Source: an uncultured Collinsella sp.
GTDB lineage: Bacteria > Actinomycetota > Coriobacteriia > Coriobacteriales > Coriobacteriaceae
Assembly: GCA_959028445.1 (NCBI GenBank)
Contig: CAUFRY010000006.1
Coordinates: 16,652 to 80,651 of the forward strand
Direction: 5' to 3'
Length of the DNA: 64,000 nt
Position numbers and translations under genes: made by a program. The notes beneath the pieces were generated by a model. The model had not been told where the DNA came from. It searched no databases and saw nothing but the letters and a program-made list of their open reading frames with translations. Below, piece by piece: positions 31,057 through 37,028 of the stretch (the first letter of the stretch is position 1; every line of letters starts with the position of its first letter).

Positions 31057-31190
31057 TGGCGGAGAGCTGGGGATGTCCGGGCACGCTGCGCATGCCCTCC
31101 GGCTTCAAAGCCTGGCAGCTTTTCTCCCACGGGCTACAAACGCTTTCGCGTTTGCTTAACGCCCGTGCCCTCTCGGGTTCGAATCCCCAG
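31057..31190 (-). repeat. tRNA-tail-flanked hairpin element, Ser copy
   Basis: Bases 31057-31074 repeat exactly the 3' end of tRNA-Ser (CCA end, acceptor and half of the T-arm, minus strand). The rest of the tRNA is replaced by about 100 bases of hairpin-forming sequence, and the element ends at 31175-31190 with an inverted T-arm copy (GGGTTCGAATCCCCAG on the plus strand). Read on the minus strand, the middle has GGGC...CAAACGC-GAAA-GCGTTTG...GCCC, then GGCTTTGAAGCC, then GGGCATGC-GCA-GCGTGCCC. Related elements lie at 35467-35615 and 36134-36284 beside tRNA-Arg. It is not a tRNA gene; its function is unknown. Confidence 0.65.
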
Positions 31191-31205
31191 CTAACGTGGT
31201 TCAAC

Positions 31206-31232
31206 TAAAAAAGGGCCCCTTTCGGAACCCTT
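31206..31232 (-). terminator. Terminator of tRNA-Ser
   Basis: On the minus strand AAGGG...CCCTT arms around GTTCCGAAAGGGGC are followed by TTTTTT, 15 bases after the tRNA CCA end. Confidence 0.75.
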
Positions 31233-31246
31233 CTTTAAAGTCTTAC

Positions 31247-31337
31247 TGGCGGAGAGCTGGGGATTCGAACCCCAGATGCCCTTTTGGGGCATACTCGCTT
31301 AGCAGGCGAGCACCTTCGGCCTCTCGGTCAGCTCTCC
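31247..31337 (-). tRNA. tRNA-Ser(GCT)
   Basis: The 91-base minus-strand sequence folds as a class II tRNA: acceptor GGAGAGC/GCTCTCC, D-arm, anticodon stem CTCGC-CT-GCT-AA-GCGAG (anticodon GCT), a long variable arm (TATGCCCCAAAAGGGCAT), and T-arm CTGGGG-TTCGAAT-CCCCAG. G73 and CCA are encoded. Its 3' part has been copied into the element at 31057-31190. Confidence 0.97.
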
Positions 31338-31617
31338 GTAACAGCCGTTCTATAGTAACCAAACAGCCAAGGATGGGCAAGGGGGAATTTTGGAGCGATT
31401 CCGATTTGCCAGTAGACGTCTCAGCCAATCATCTCAATTTGTAACAGTTACAGGCCGAATCTTCGTCCAGATGTTACAGATTTAGACAAACAGTCAGCGC
31501 CATCCGCAAATGTCTCAATCTGAAACACCTGCATGCCGTAATCCCCTCTAGATGTTACAGATTGAGACAAAGATGCGGGGGCAACCACAGCGGCGGCGTC
31601 GATGCCTCCAGTCTTTA
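31338..31617. other. Intergenic region with two tandem inverted-repeat units
   Basis: No gene is supported. Two units of similar design lie about 80 bases apart. Unit 1 has arms TCTCAATTTGTAACA (31432-31446) and TGTTACAGATTTAGA (31472-31486). Unit 2 has arms GTCTCAATCTGAAACA (31512-31527) and TGTTACAGATTGAGAC (31553-31568), with one mismatch in 16. The right arms are direct repeats of each other (AGATGTTACAGATT.AGACAAA). They lie in the 3' flank of the AAA ATPase gene and upstream of tRNA-Ser. Confidence 0.65.
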
Positions 31618-32700
31618 TTAGTCCGCTCGAATGGTCTCCAACAGATAATCGCGCATGTACGGAATTGCAAACGAAACACAGCCGTAGCCGGCAGGCTCAA
31701 TCAGTCCCGTATCGATCAGACGTTTGCGATACGACCCGACTTTATTCGCCGGCAATCCCATCTTTTTGGCAATATCACCGTTCGTAATCTCGCCGCCTTC
31801 GCATTGCGCCATCGCCGCGAGATATTGAAACTGCCGCTCCGACACCCTGCGCAGCGCGGGGGCAATCACCATGGCATTGAAACTATCAAGAGCCGCCTGG
31901 ACACCCTTGCGAGCCGCCTCTTCACTCACGCTCTCCGACCCGCTGCGCGCAGCAACCTGCCAAGCGTAATATCCGACCAACTGGACCATAAAGGGATAGC
32001 CTGCCGAAGCCTTTGTTAAAAGCTCAGCAACGCCTTCGTCGAGTTCCTTGCCCGCACGCCTCATCGTATCCTCAAACGATCCGCCGACTTCAAAATCTGA
32101 AAGCCGCGTGAGCTCGATATGCTTCGCCCTCTGAAGGAACGTCAACGTATCATCCACCACCACGCCATCCACCGAGGTTGGCAAACCAGCGAATGCAAAG
32201 GCGACATTCGCCCCTTGGCGAATCAAGAGCTGCATTTCATTACCCAGCTCGCGCATTTCCTCAGTTGAGGCGTCCTGAATCTCATCGAGTGTGATGAGCA
32301 AACCACCTCGCTTCGCGGCATCGTACATCGCCTCCCCCAGATGAGAGGCTGACTTCGACAGCTCTACGGAGCCAAGGCTGACTCCTAAAATCGATGGGGA
32401 AATCGACATTGATGCAAGACGAACATTTCGCTGCAGAGCCTCGAGAATTCTGTCGCAAAAACCGGCATTTGAGGCGACGTCGACAACCTCGAATCCTTTT
32501 TTGCGCGCAAGATCGCCCAATGCGTTGAGGAGCACCGTTTTACCCGTGCCTCGGACACCCGAGATGCGCATGAGTCGATCGGGGGCACCAGGGCCATTCT
32601 CAAGAGCTTCGGCAAAGTCATCCAAAACAGCGTCGCGTCCGATAAGCTCAGGTGGATTCATGCCCGCTGTTGGCTTAAAGGGATTAATAGCTTTTGACAT
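31618..32700 (-). CDS. AAA-family ATPase with a C-terminal winged-helix segment, function unknown
   Basis: This 360-residue protein has the archaeal-type AAA (MNS-STAND-like) fold. NPPELIGRDAVLDDFAEALENG leads to Walker A SGVRGTGKTVLLNALG (residues about 47-62), Walker B LLITLDEIQDAS and a sensor-1-like VAFAFAGLPTS. The C-terminal 80 residues (VIAPALRRVSERQFQYLAAMAQCEGGEITNGDIAKKMGLPANKVGSYRKRLIDTGLIEP) read as a winged helix. Such proteins are common in actinobacteria and archaea, with roles mostly untested. GGAGG lies 5 bases before the ATG at 32700. Six tandem repeats just upstream (32716-32772) suggest that the protein binds its own control region. Confidence 0.8.
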   Translation of the reverse strand: MSKAINPFKPTAGMNPPELIGRDAVLDDFAEALENGPGAPDRLMRISGVRGTGKTVLLNALGDLARKKGFEVVDVASNAGFCDRILEALQRNVRLASMSISPSILGVSLGSVELSKSASHLGEAMYDAAKRGGLLITLDEIQDASTEEMRELGNEMQLLIRQGANVAFAFAGLPTSVDGVVVDDTLTFLQRAKHIELTRLSDFEVGGSFEDTMRRAGKELDEGVAELLTKASAGYPFMVQLVGYYAWQVAARSGSESVSEEAARKGVQAALDSFNAMVIAPALRRVSERQFQYLAAMAQCEGGEITNGDIAKKMGLPANKVGSYRKRLIDTGLIEPAGYGCVSFAIPYMRDYLLETIRAD

Positions 32701-32715
32701 TCGACCTCCTCTGCC

Positions 32716-32772
32716 AGTTTTAACAACTTTAACAAAGTTTAGCAACTTTAGCAGAGTTTAACAGTTTTAGCA
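32716..32772. promoter_or_regulatory. Six tandem 9/10-bp repeats upstream of the AAA ATPase gene
   Basis: On the plus strand the units are AGTTTTAACA, ACTTTAACA, AAGTTTAGCA, ACTTTAGCA, GAGTTTAACA and GTTTTAGCA, abutting from 32716 to 32772. Lengths alternate 10 and 9, so the sequence has a 19-base period of about two helix turns. AACTTTAACAAAGTTT within it is also a palindrome. The array lies 15 bases upstream of the ATPase ATG. Repeats in helical phase are typical of cooperative protein binding, and the winged helix of the ATPase is the obvious candidate; that link is inference. Confidence 0.7.
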
Positions 32773-32861
32773 GGCTCGGCGGCTTTATGCCTTACCGATT
32801 CTGTCGGGTCCTCCCGCCCGCGCCGATACAAATAGCGCGGTGCGGCCCCTCTATATCGCCC

Positions 32862-35303
32862 CTACCCCAGCGAGCGGTTGAGGGAGCCGAGCTCGTCGTT
32901 GCCCATAGTGCGCCACATTTGGTAGATGCAACCGCGTGCCAGGAAAAAGAAGCCGTTGTCGACCAGTTGAACAGCGGCATCTGCCAGCTGATTCGTCACG
33001 GCGGACACTGGCGGCAGCTCGAGTCCAGCCTTGTGGATGGTCTCAACCGCTTCTTCGAACGTCGGAGGCTCGCTGACGCCCATCTCGTTCATAAGGCCCT
33101 GCATTTCTTCCAGCGCGCTGCTGCCCGACTCCTCGCCGCGCGGCACTAGACGGTAACAAGCCAGCGCCAGGTCGAGCTGATCGCAATTCCAATAGGCAAA
33201 CGCCAAGCGATAGAACAGGTAGCCAATTGCAGAACGATCGCTGGCAATACGTAGGCCGTGGCGCGCCACCTCGATAATCTCGTCAAAGCGCTCCAGACGC
33301 GCAAGCACGTTGATGAGTGCAAAGTGCGATTGCATGGACGAGCGCGCCAGATCGTAAAGATGGCGCACCTCGGGCAGTGCTCGTTCAAAGTCCTCTTGCT
33401 CGGCGTAAAAGCTGCAGATCTCGTGCTGGGCAAAGTACAGCGCATCGGGCGCACGAAGGATTCGCACAGAGTCGTCTTCTTCCAACACCGGTAGCACCAT
33501 GCGCACCAGCTGGTTATCGCAAAACTGCGTTTGAACCGGACCTGTCGCTAAAAGCTCGGCGACGGCGCACTTAGCCTCCAACTCCTCGACAAGACGGGAA
33601 AAGCCTTCAAAAGCACCTGTACGGTCGACTTTTGCCTGCTCGCGCAATTCAACAACACGGGCCACGTATGGGTCGTCGTCCTCTTCCATGACCTCCAACT
33701 CGTCAGCCGTATCGGCAAGCAGCAGATTGCGCAGCGCCGGCGGCAGCGTGCGATGGTCATCACGCGGACGAGCATGAACCTCCGCAGGCTCAATCGTCTC
33801 CGGAGCGGTTGACTCATACGCCTCAAGCACACGCTTGCACGGCATATCGTCCATGTCCATGTTCTCAAGATCCTTGGCGACAGGCACGCAATCGGCCAGA
33901 TAGGCCGCACGCCCAAAGAAATACGTTGCGACAACGCGCTCGCCCTGCTCACTGTCGGGAGCAGCAATCTGCACATAGCAGCGCGTGATGCAGGTGCCCG
34001 CGGCAAAACACGCTGCCGCAAGCGTGAGTGCCACGCGCGCATCGTGCTCCGCGGCCCAGATCGCCCGCGTGTCCTCGTCCAGCTCGCGCCAGGCGTCATC
34101 CTGAGCGTCGTATTCACGTTGCGGCATGGCATCAACGACAGACTGCCCAAACCGAACGAGCATAATCCCCTCGGCAACGTTTGCCCGATAGGTATAGTCG
34201 AGCCGCGTGACCACGTTGAGCGCCTCAACGATTCGCGCAAAACGGGTGCGCACGTCCCACTCGCCGCCCGGCTGGCAAGCCACCGTACCCGGCTTGCCCC
34301 ACGGGTTATCGCTCGAAGCCGTATCGAGCAGTCGGGGAACATCGTTGGTCGTCTTGGCGATATGCCACGCATCAAAGAGCGCGCAGCCCTCAAGGCTCGG
34401 CGAGGATGCCGTAGGGACCAATCCGGCCCCGATGCGCTCAAGGATGCCGGAGAGGCGGTTGAGACGGCACTCGACGGCAAGCAGCATGTCAATCTCGTCC
34501 TGGTCCAGCAGGCTACGATCAAAATTGAGATAGAAAATCTTTGAGCGATCAATGCGAGCCAGGCTCATCTCGGACTTGGCAGCGATGGTGCGCAGGCGGG
34601 GCAAGTCAATTTCGCTCATAAGGGCGGCGGCATAGCGCTCGATACCGCTCGGATTCTCGGCATGGTCAACGCGGTAAAGCAGCGTCTCGATAGCATCGGG
34701 GAGCGGTGCCGTGTTAAAGCCCAAAAACACCTCGACCGGCTCGGGCAACTTTACGAGCTTGATCTTGTCGACTACGTTTTGCATACCCTCGTCGAGTCCG
34801 CCGGCGTCCGCCGTGTTCACAATAGCGCTTTCGGAGTTGGCAAATATCACGTAGCGCAAGAACATCGAGGCCATGAACTCGCCGTAAGGAAGGGCGCGGG
34901 TCGAATTCCATGTCTCGTGGTCGGACTGCTCGCGCATGGGGCCTTCGGGAGAGCCGGCAGTTTGCGCACACGCGCGCATTGCACCGTTGGCTTCCCTTAC
35001 CATAATCTCACCAATACTGGAATCCGACTCGTCAAGGACCAGTTCCATGTCGGGATCGTTGGGCAGCGGAGCCTCGCAGACGGGGCGGTCCACCTTGTAC
35101 ACCTCACCCGAAACGCTTACGTAGCCCAAAAGCGACACATGACTTTTGCCAACGAATTCGACGACATAACAAGATTCATGCTGGTCCTCGCCAAAGAGTT
35201 TCCAGACCACGCCATATGAGCGCCCCGCAGGCTGCTCGGGCATCGCCGGAAAGCGCTTTTTGGGATCGAGAAACCTGAGCCTGTATGTCGGACGCTCTGC
35301 CAC
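32862..35303 (-). CDS. Large TPR-like protein of unknown function
   Basis: I do not recognise this 813-residue protein. It starts at a GTG with AGGGTG upstream. The N-terminal 100 residues look like a small beta-rich domain (RLRFLDPKKRF, SCYVVEFVGKSHVSLLGYVSVSGEVYKVDR). The middle is helical and acidic, without signal peptide or membrane segment. Residues about 640-760 have TPR-like helix pairs (LYFAQHEICSFYAEQEDFERALPEVRHLYDLARSS; INVLARLERFDEIIEVARHGLRIA; YRLAFAYWNCDQLDLALACYRLVP). No catalytic motif is apparent. It stands alone between the AAA ATPase gene and the tRNA-Arg cluster. Composition matches its neighbours, so recent transfer is not indicated. A cytoplasmic scaffold role is only a guess. 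Confidence 0.75.
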   Translation of the reverse strand: MAERPTYRLRFLDPKKRFPAMPEQPAGRSYGVVWKLFGEDQHESCYVVEFVGKSHVSLLGYVSVSGEVYKVDRPVCEAPLPNDPDMELVLDESDSSIGEIMVREANGAMRACAQTAGSPEGPMREQSDHETWNSTRALPYGEFMASMFLRYVIFANSESAIVNTADAGGLDEGMQNVVDKIKLVKLPEPVEVFLGFNTAPLPDAIETLLYRVDHAENPSGIERYAAALMSEIDLPRLRTIAAKSEMSLARIDRSKIFYLNFDRSLLDQDEIDMLLAVECRLNRLSGILERIGAGLVPTASSPSLEGCALFDAWHIAKTTNDVPRLLDTASSDNPWGKPGTVACQPGGEWDVRTRFARIVEALNVVTRLDYTYRANVAEGIMLVRFGQSVVDAMPQREYDAQDDAWRELDEDTRAIWAAEHDARVALTLAAACFAAGTCITRCYVQIAAPDSEQGERVVATYFFGRAAYLADCVPVAKDLENMDMDDMPCKRVLEAYESTAPETIEPAEVHARPRDDHRTLPPALRNLLLADTADELEVMEEDDDPYVARVVELREQAKVDRTGAFEGFSRLVEELEAKCAVAELLATGPVQTQFCDNQLVRMVLPVLEEDDSVRILRAPDALYFAQHEICSFYAEQEDFERALPEVRHLYDLARSSMQSHFALINVLARLERFDEIIEVARHGLRIASDRSAIGYLFYRLAFAYWNCDQLDLALACYRLVPRGEESGSSALEEMQGLMNEMGVSEPPTFEEAVETIHKAGLELPPVSAVTNQLADAAVQLVDNGFFFLARGCIYQMWRTMGNDELGSLNRSLG

Positions 35304-35466
35304 GAAATATCACCCTGATCGGTCGTTGAGAGAAGGAGTGGTCGCGGATGGGCCGCGACACCTACTCGGAATCTTACACGAGTCGACAGGAAATCGTCCC
35401 TTTGGACGAAAGCACTCAAGCTGGCGTAAAAGAAAAGCCCCCGTTGCCGGGAGCTTTAATCTCAAA
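35304..35466. other. Upstream region of the TPR gene, with a terminator copy
   Basis: No gene is seen. A minus-strand terminator-like hairpin AAGCTCCCGGCAACGGGGGCTT followed by TTCTTTT lies at 35431-35457, directly downstream of the tRNA-tail of the element at 35467-35615. The TPR gene promoter should lie between about 35320 and 35400; I cannot place it. Confidence 0.5.
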
Positions 35467-35615
35467 TGGTGCGGCGTATAGGATTCCGCGCATCCGCTGC
35501 GCGGATCCGCACCGGCTTCGCCCGCCTGCCGGCGCGCTCGCCCGCGGGCTAAAAACGCTCCGCGTTTTCTTTACGCCCGCGCCTCGACCGAGGTTCGAAT
35601 CCATGCGGTGGCGGC
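35467..35615 (-). repeat. tRNA-tail-flanked hairpin element, first Arg copy
   Basis: Bases 35467-35485 are identical to the last 19 bases of tRNA-Arg including CCA (minus strand). The remainder of the tRNA is replaced by GC-rich hairpin sequence. On the minus strand this has GGGC...AAAACGC-GGA-GCGTTTT...GCCC, a CCGGC/GCCGG stem, and ATCCGC-GCA-GCGGAT. It ends with an inverted T-arm copy (GGTTCGAATCC at 35592-35602, plus strand) preceded by CCTCGACCGAGG. A near-identical copy is at 36134-36284 and a diverged one at 31057-31190. It is followed on the minus strand by its own terminator-like hairpin. Confidence 0.65.
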
Positions 35616-35620
35616 ATAAA

Positions 35621-35645
35621 AGAAAAGCCCCCGTCGCCGGAGGCT
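35621..35645 (-). terminator. Terminator of the first tRNA-Arg
   Basis: On the minus strand AGCCTCCG-GCGA-CGGGGGCT is followed by TTTCT, 12 bases after the tRNA CCA end. Confidence 0.75.
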
Positions 35646-35657
35646 TTCAATTTCAAT

Positions 35658-35734
35658 TGGTGCGGCGTATAGGATTCGAACCTATGACGTTCTGATTCGT
35701 AGTCAGACCCTCTATCCAGCTGAGGTAACGCCGC
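35658..35734 (-). tRNA. tRNA-Arg(ACG), copy 1
   Basis: The 77-base minus-strand sequence has acceptor GCGGCGT/ACGCCGC, anticodon stem TCTGA-CT-ACG-AA-TCAGA (anticodon ACG, inosine-modified in mature tRNA), and T-arm ATAGG-TTCGAAT-CCTAT, with A73 and CCA encoded. It is identical in the compared parts to the copies at 35893 and 36324. Confidence 0.97.
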
Positions 35735-35746
35735 GACTTGTTGATT

Positions 35747-35775
35747 ATTATGCACATCGACTGAATAAAGGTCAA
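35747..35775 (-). promoter_or_regulatory. Promoter of tRNA-Arg copy 1
   Basis: On the minus strand TTGACC (35770-35775), 17 bases, then CATAAT (35747-35752): a good sigma-A type promoter 13 bases before the tRNA. Confidence 0.75.
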
Positions 35776-35853
35776 GCAATTTTCGAAAAAAGTTATCAAA
35801 TTTGATTTTTACTCATTTTGACCACTTGATGCTATCTTCGACGCATCGCGATA

Positions 35854-35880
35854 TAAGAAAAGCCTCCGTTACCGGAGGCT
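35854..35880 (-). terminator. Terminator of tRNA-Arg copy 2
   Basis: Minus strand AGCCTCCG-GTAA-CGGAGGCT followed by TTTCTTAT, a perfect 8-bp stem. Confidence 0.8.
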
Positions 35881-35892
35881 TTAAAGTTCAGT

Positions 35893-35969
35893 TGGTGCGG
35901 CGTATAGGATTCGAACCTATGACGTTCTGATTCGTAGTCAGACCCTCTATCCAGCTGAGGTAACGCCGC
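35893..35969 (-). tRNA. tRNA-Arg(ACG), copy 2
   Basis: Same 77-base tRNA as copy 1, with anticodon ACG and encoded CCA. It has its own promoter and terminator, so the three copies are independent units rather than one transcript. Confidence 0.97.
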
Positions 35970-35981
35970 AACGCACGGATT

Positions 35982-36010
35982 ATTATGCACGTGACCCCTC
36001 GATGGGTCAA
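35982..36010 (-). promoter_or_regulatory. Promoter of tRNA-Arg copy 2
   Basis: Minus strand TTGACC (36005-36010), 17-base spacer, CATAAT (35982-35987), the same hexamers and spacing as copy 1 although the spacers differ. Confidence 0.75.
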
Positions 36011-36044
36011 GCGACAATTTGGAAAAATTTTACGAAGTGATGAT

Positions 36045-36090
36045 TAAGATGCTCGCACCTCGACCGAGGTTCGAATCCGTGCGGTGCCGG
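36045..36090. repeat. Truncated tRNA-tail element (one end only)
   Basis: Only the inverted T-arm end of the element is present: CCTCGACCGAGG then TTCGAATCC, then GTGCGGTGCCGGCG, matching the ends of the two full Arg copies. The hairpin body and tail are missing. It is followed by the terminator at 36095-36122. Confidence 0.55.
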
Positions 36091-36094
36091 CGTA

Positions 36095-36122
36095 AAAGAA
36101 AAGCCCCCGTTGCCGGAGGCTT
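36095..36122 (-). terminator. Terminator following the second Arg element
   Basis: Minus strand AAGCCTCCG-GCAA-CGGGGGCTT followed by TTCTTTT, 12 bases beyond the tRNA tail of the element at 36134-36284. Confidence 0.65.
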
Positions 36123-36133
36123 TCGATTTCAAT

Positions 36134-36284
36134 TGGTGCGGCGTATAGGATTCCGCGCATCCGCTTCGCGGATCCGCACCGGCTTCGCCCGCCTGCCGGC
36201 GCGCTCGCCCGCGGGCTGAAAACGCTCCGCGTTTTTTTGACGCCCGCGCCTCGACCGAGGTTCGAATCCATGCGGTGCCGGCGT
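36134..36284 (-). repeat. tRNA-tail-flanked hairpin element, second Arg copy
   Basis: This is a near-identical copy of 35467-35615: the 19-base tRNA-Arg tail at 36134-36152, the GC-rich hairpin body, and the inverted T-arm at 36259-36269. Differences include the GCA loop changing to GAA and AAAAACGC/GCGTTTTC changing to GAAAACGC/GCGTTTTT. Both keep the hairpins, while changes fall in loops and at stem edges. Confidence 0.65.
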
Positions 36285-36286
36285 AA

Positions 36287-36313
36287 AAGAAAAGCCCCCG
36301 TTGCCGGAGGCTT
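36287..36313 (-). terminator. Terminator of tRNA-Arg copy 3
   Basis: Minus strand AAGCCTCCG-GCAA-CGGGGGCTT followed by TTCTTTT, just after the tRNA. Confidence 0.75.
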
Positions 36314-36323
36314 CAAGTTCGAT

Positions 36324-36400
36324 TGGTGCGGCGTATAGGATTCGAACCTATGACGTTCTGATTCGTAGTCAGACCCTCTATCCAGCTGAGGTAACGCCGC
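36324..36400 (-). tRNA. tRNA-Arg(ACG), copy 3
   Basis: Third copy of the 77-base tRNA-Arg with anticodon ACG and encoded CCA. Upstream on the minus strand are TTGACT and, 18 bases on, TTTATA, a plausible promoter. Three copies of the CGN-decoding tRNA suit a high-GC genome with heavy CGC use. Confidence 0.97.
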
Positions 36401-36477
36401 AGCGCAAGACATATAAAACCACTTTAGCTTATTGGAGTCAAGCTCAATCTCAAACTTTTTTGTGAAACGCAGTTTTG

Positions 36478-36855
36478 TCATGCTGCTCCGCATATACCGC
36501 CGTTCCCCGTACGATCGATTGGCTTTTCGATCACGTCAAACTTGGCATCAAGTTCCCTCAGGAGCGATCTCACCCGCTGGGCACAATCATAATCGGCAAA
36601 CGAGATGCTCAGCATGCGCGCGACCTGGTTGGAAGTCCCAACTCCATAGAAGTGCTCCAGCGCCACAAGCCCCACGTGCGTCACAAAGGTCTCGACCACA
36701 TGCGGCGACTCCTCAAAACACCATTGTGTCAACGGACCCTCACTCGTCTGTCGAACCACCAGGCCACCCATGCCAGACGGCTCACACGTTACAAGCAGGT
36801 ACTCCCCACCCTCGTCGCTCTCAAACAAAACCACCCGATCATCAAACAGCTCCAT
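36478..36855 (-). CDS. Hypothetical protein, 125 residues
   Basis: I do not recognise this protein. It is a small, mostly acidic cytoplasmic protein (ELFDDRVVLFESDEGGEYLLVTCEPSGMGGLVVRQTSEG) with a helical second half (VETFVTHVGLVALEHFYG, CAQRVRSLLRELDAKFDVIEKP). No signal peptide or membrane helix is present. AAAGGGGA stands 4 bases before the ATG, which supports real translation. It lies between the tRNA-Arg cluster and serS as a single gene. The GC content is slightly lower than in neighbouring genes. Confidence 0.65.
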   Translation of the reverse strand: MELFDDRVVLFESDEGGEYLLVTCEPSGMGGLVVRQTSEGPLTQWCFEESPHVVETFVTHVGLVALEHFYGVGTSNQVARMLSISFADYDCAQRVRSLLRELDAKFDVIEKPIDRTGNGGICGAA

Positions 36856-36981
36856 CGCGTCCCCTTTCTCTCGCTCTTATTTAGCAAAAGCATAACAGGT
36901 AGATAGCTGTATACAGAACAGTTGTTCGTGTGTTTTCTATTGAGCTGTCCGCACGGCATGATATGGACCTGCGCACGAAAT

Positions 36982-37005
36982 AGGGCGCCCCCGAAGGAGC
37001 GCCCT
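36982..37005 (-). terminator. Terminator of serS
   Basis: Minus strand AGGGCGC-TCCTTCGGGG-GCGCCCT followed by ATTTCG, 23 bases after the serS stop. The U-tract is short. Confidence 0.6.
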
Positions 37006-37028
37006 TGCATATCCCCTATGCAGCCAAG

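Noticed and set aside
30197..31204. A 335-residue minus-strand open frame across the carboxypeptidase gene and tRNA fragments
   Set aside because: It is antisense to a clear D-Ala-D-Ala carboxypeptidase gene, and its N-terminal part reads through tRNA pieces and terminators; no family resemblance or ribosome site.
31338..31617. A CRISPR array in the tandem repeats near 31.4-31.6 kb
   Set aside because: Only two units, each internally palindromic with unequal spacing and no cas genes nearby.
32716..32772. A plasmid-type iteron origin at the six tandem repeats
   Set aside because: The repeats are only 9-10 bases and lie in the leader of an AAA ATPase gene with no Rep-type protein, partition genes or AT-rich melting region; an operator is more likely.
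31057..36400. An integrated mobile element or prophage using the tRNA genes as attachment sites
   Set aside because: The tRNA tails are duplicated, but no integrase, relaxase or phage genes lie between them; the distances are only about 150 bases.
36044..36493. A 149-residue minus-strand open frame across tRNA-Arg copy 3 and the element beside it
   Set aside because: It translates a tRNA and GC-rich hairpins; frames of the form RRGFEPRT/GRGAGVKK here are tRNA artefacts.
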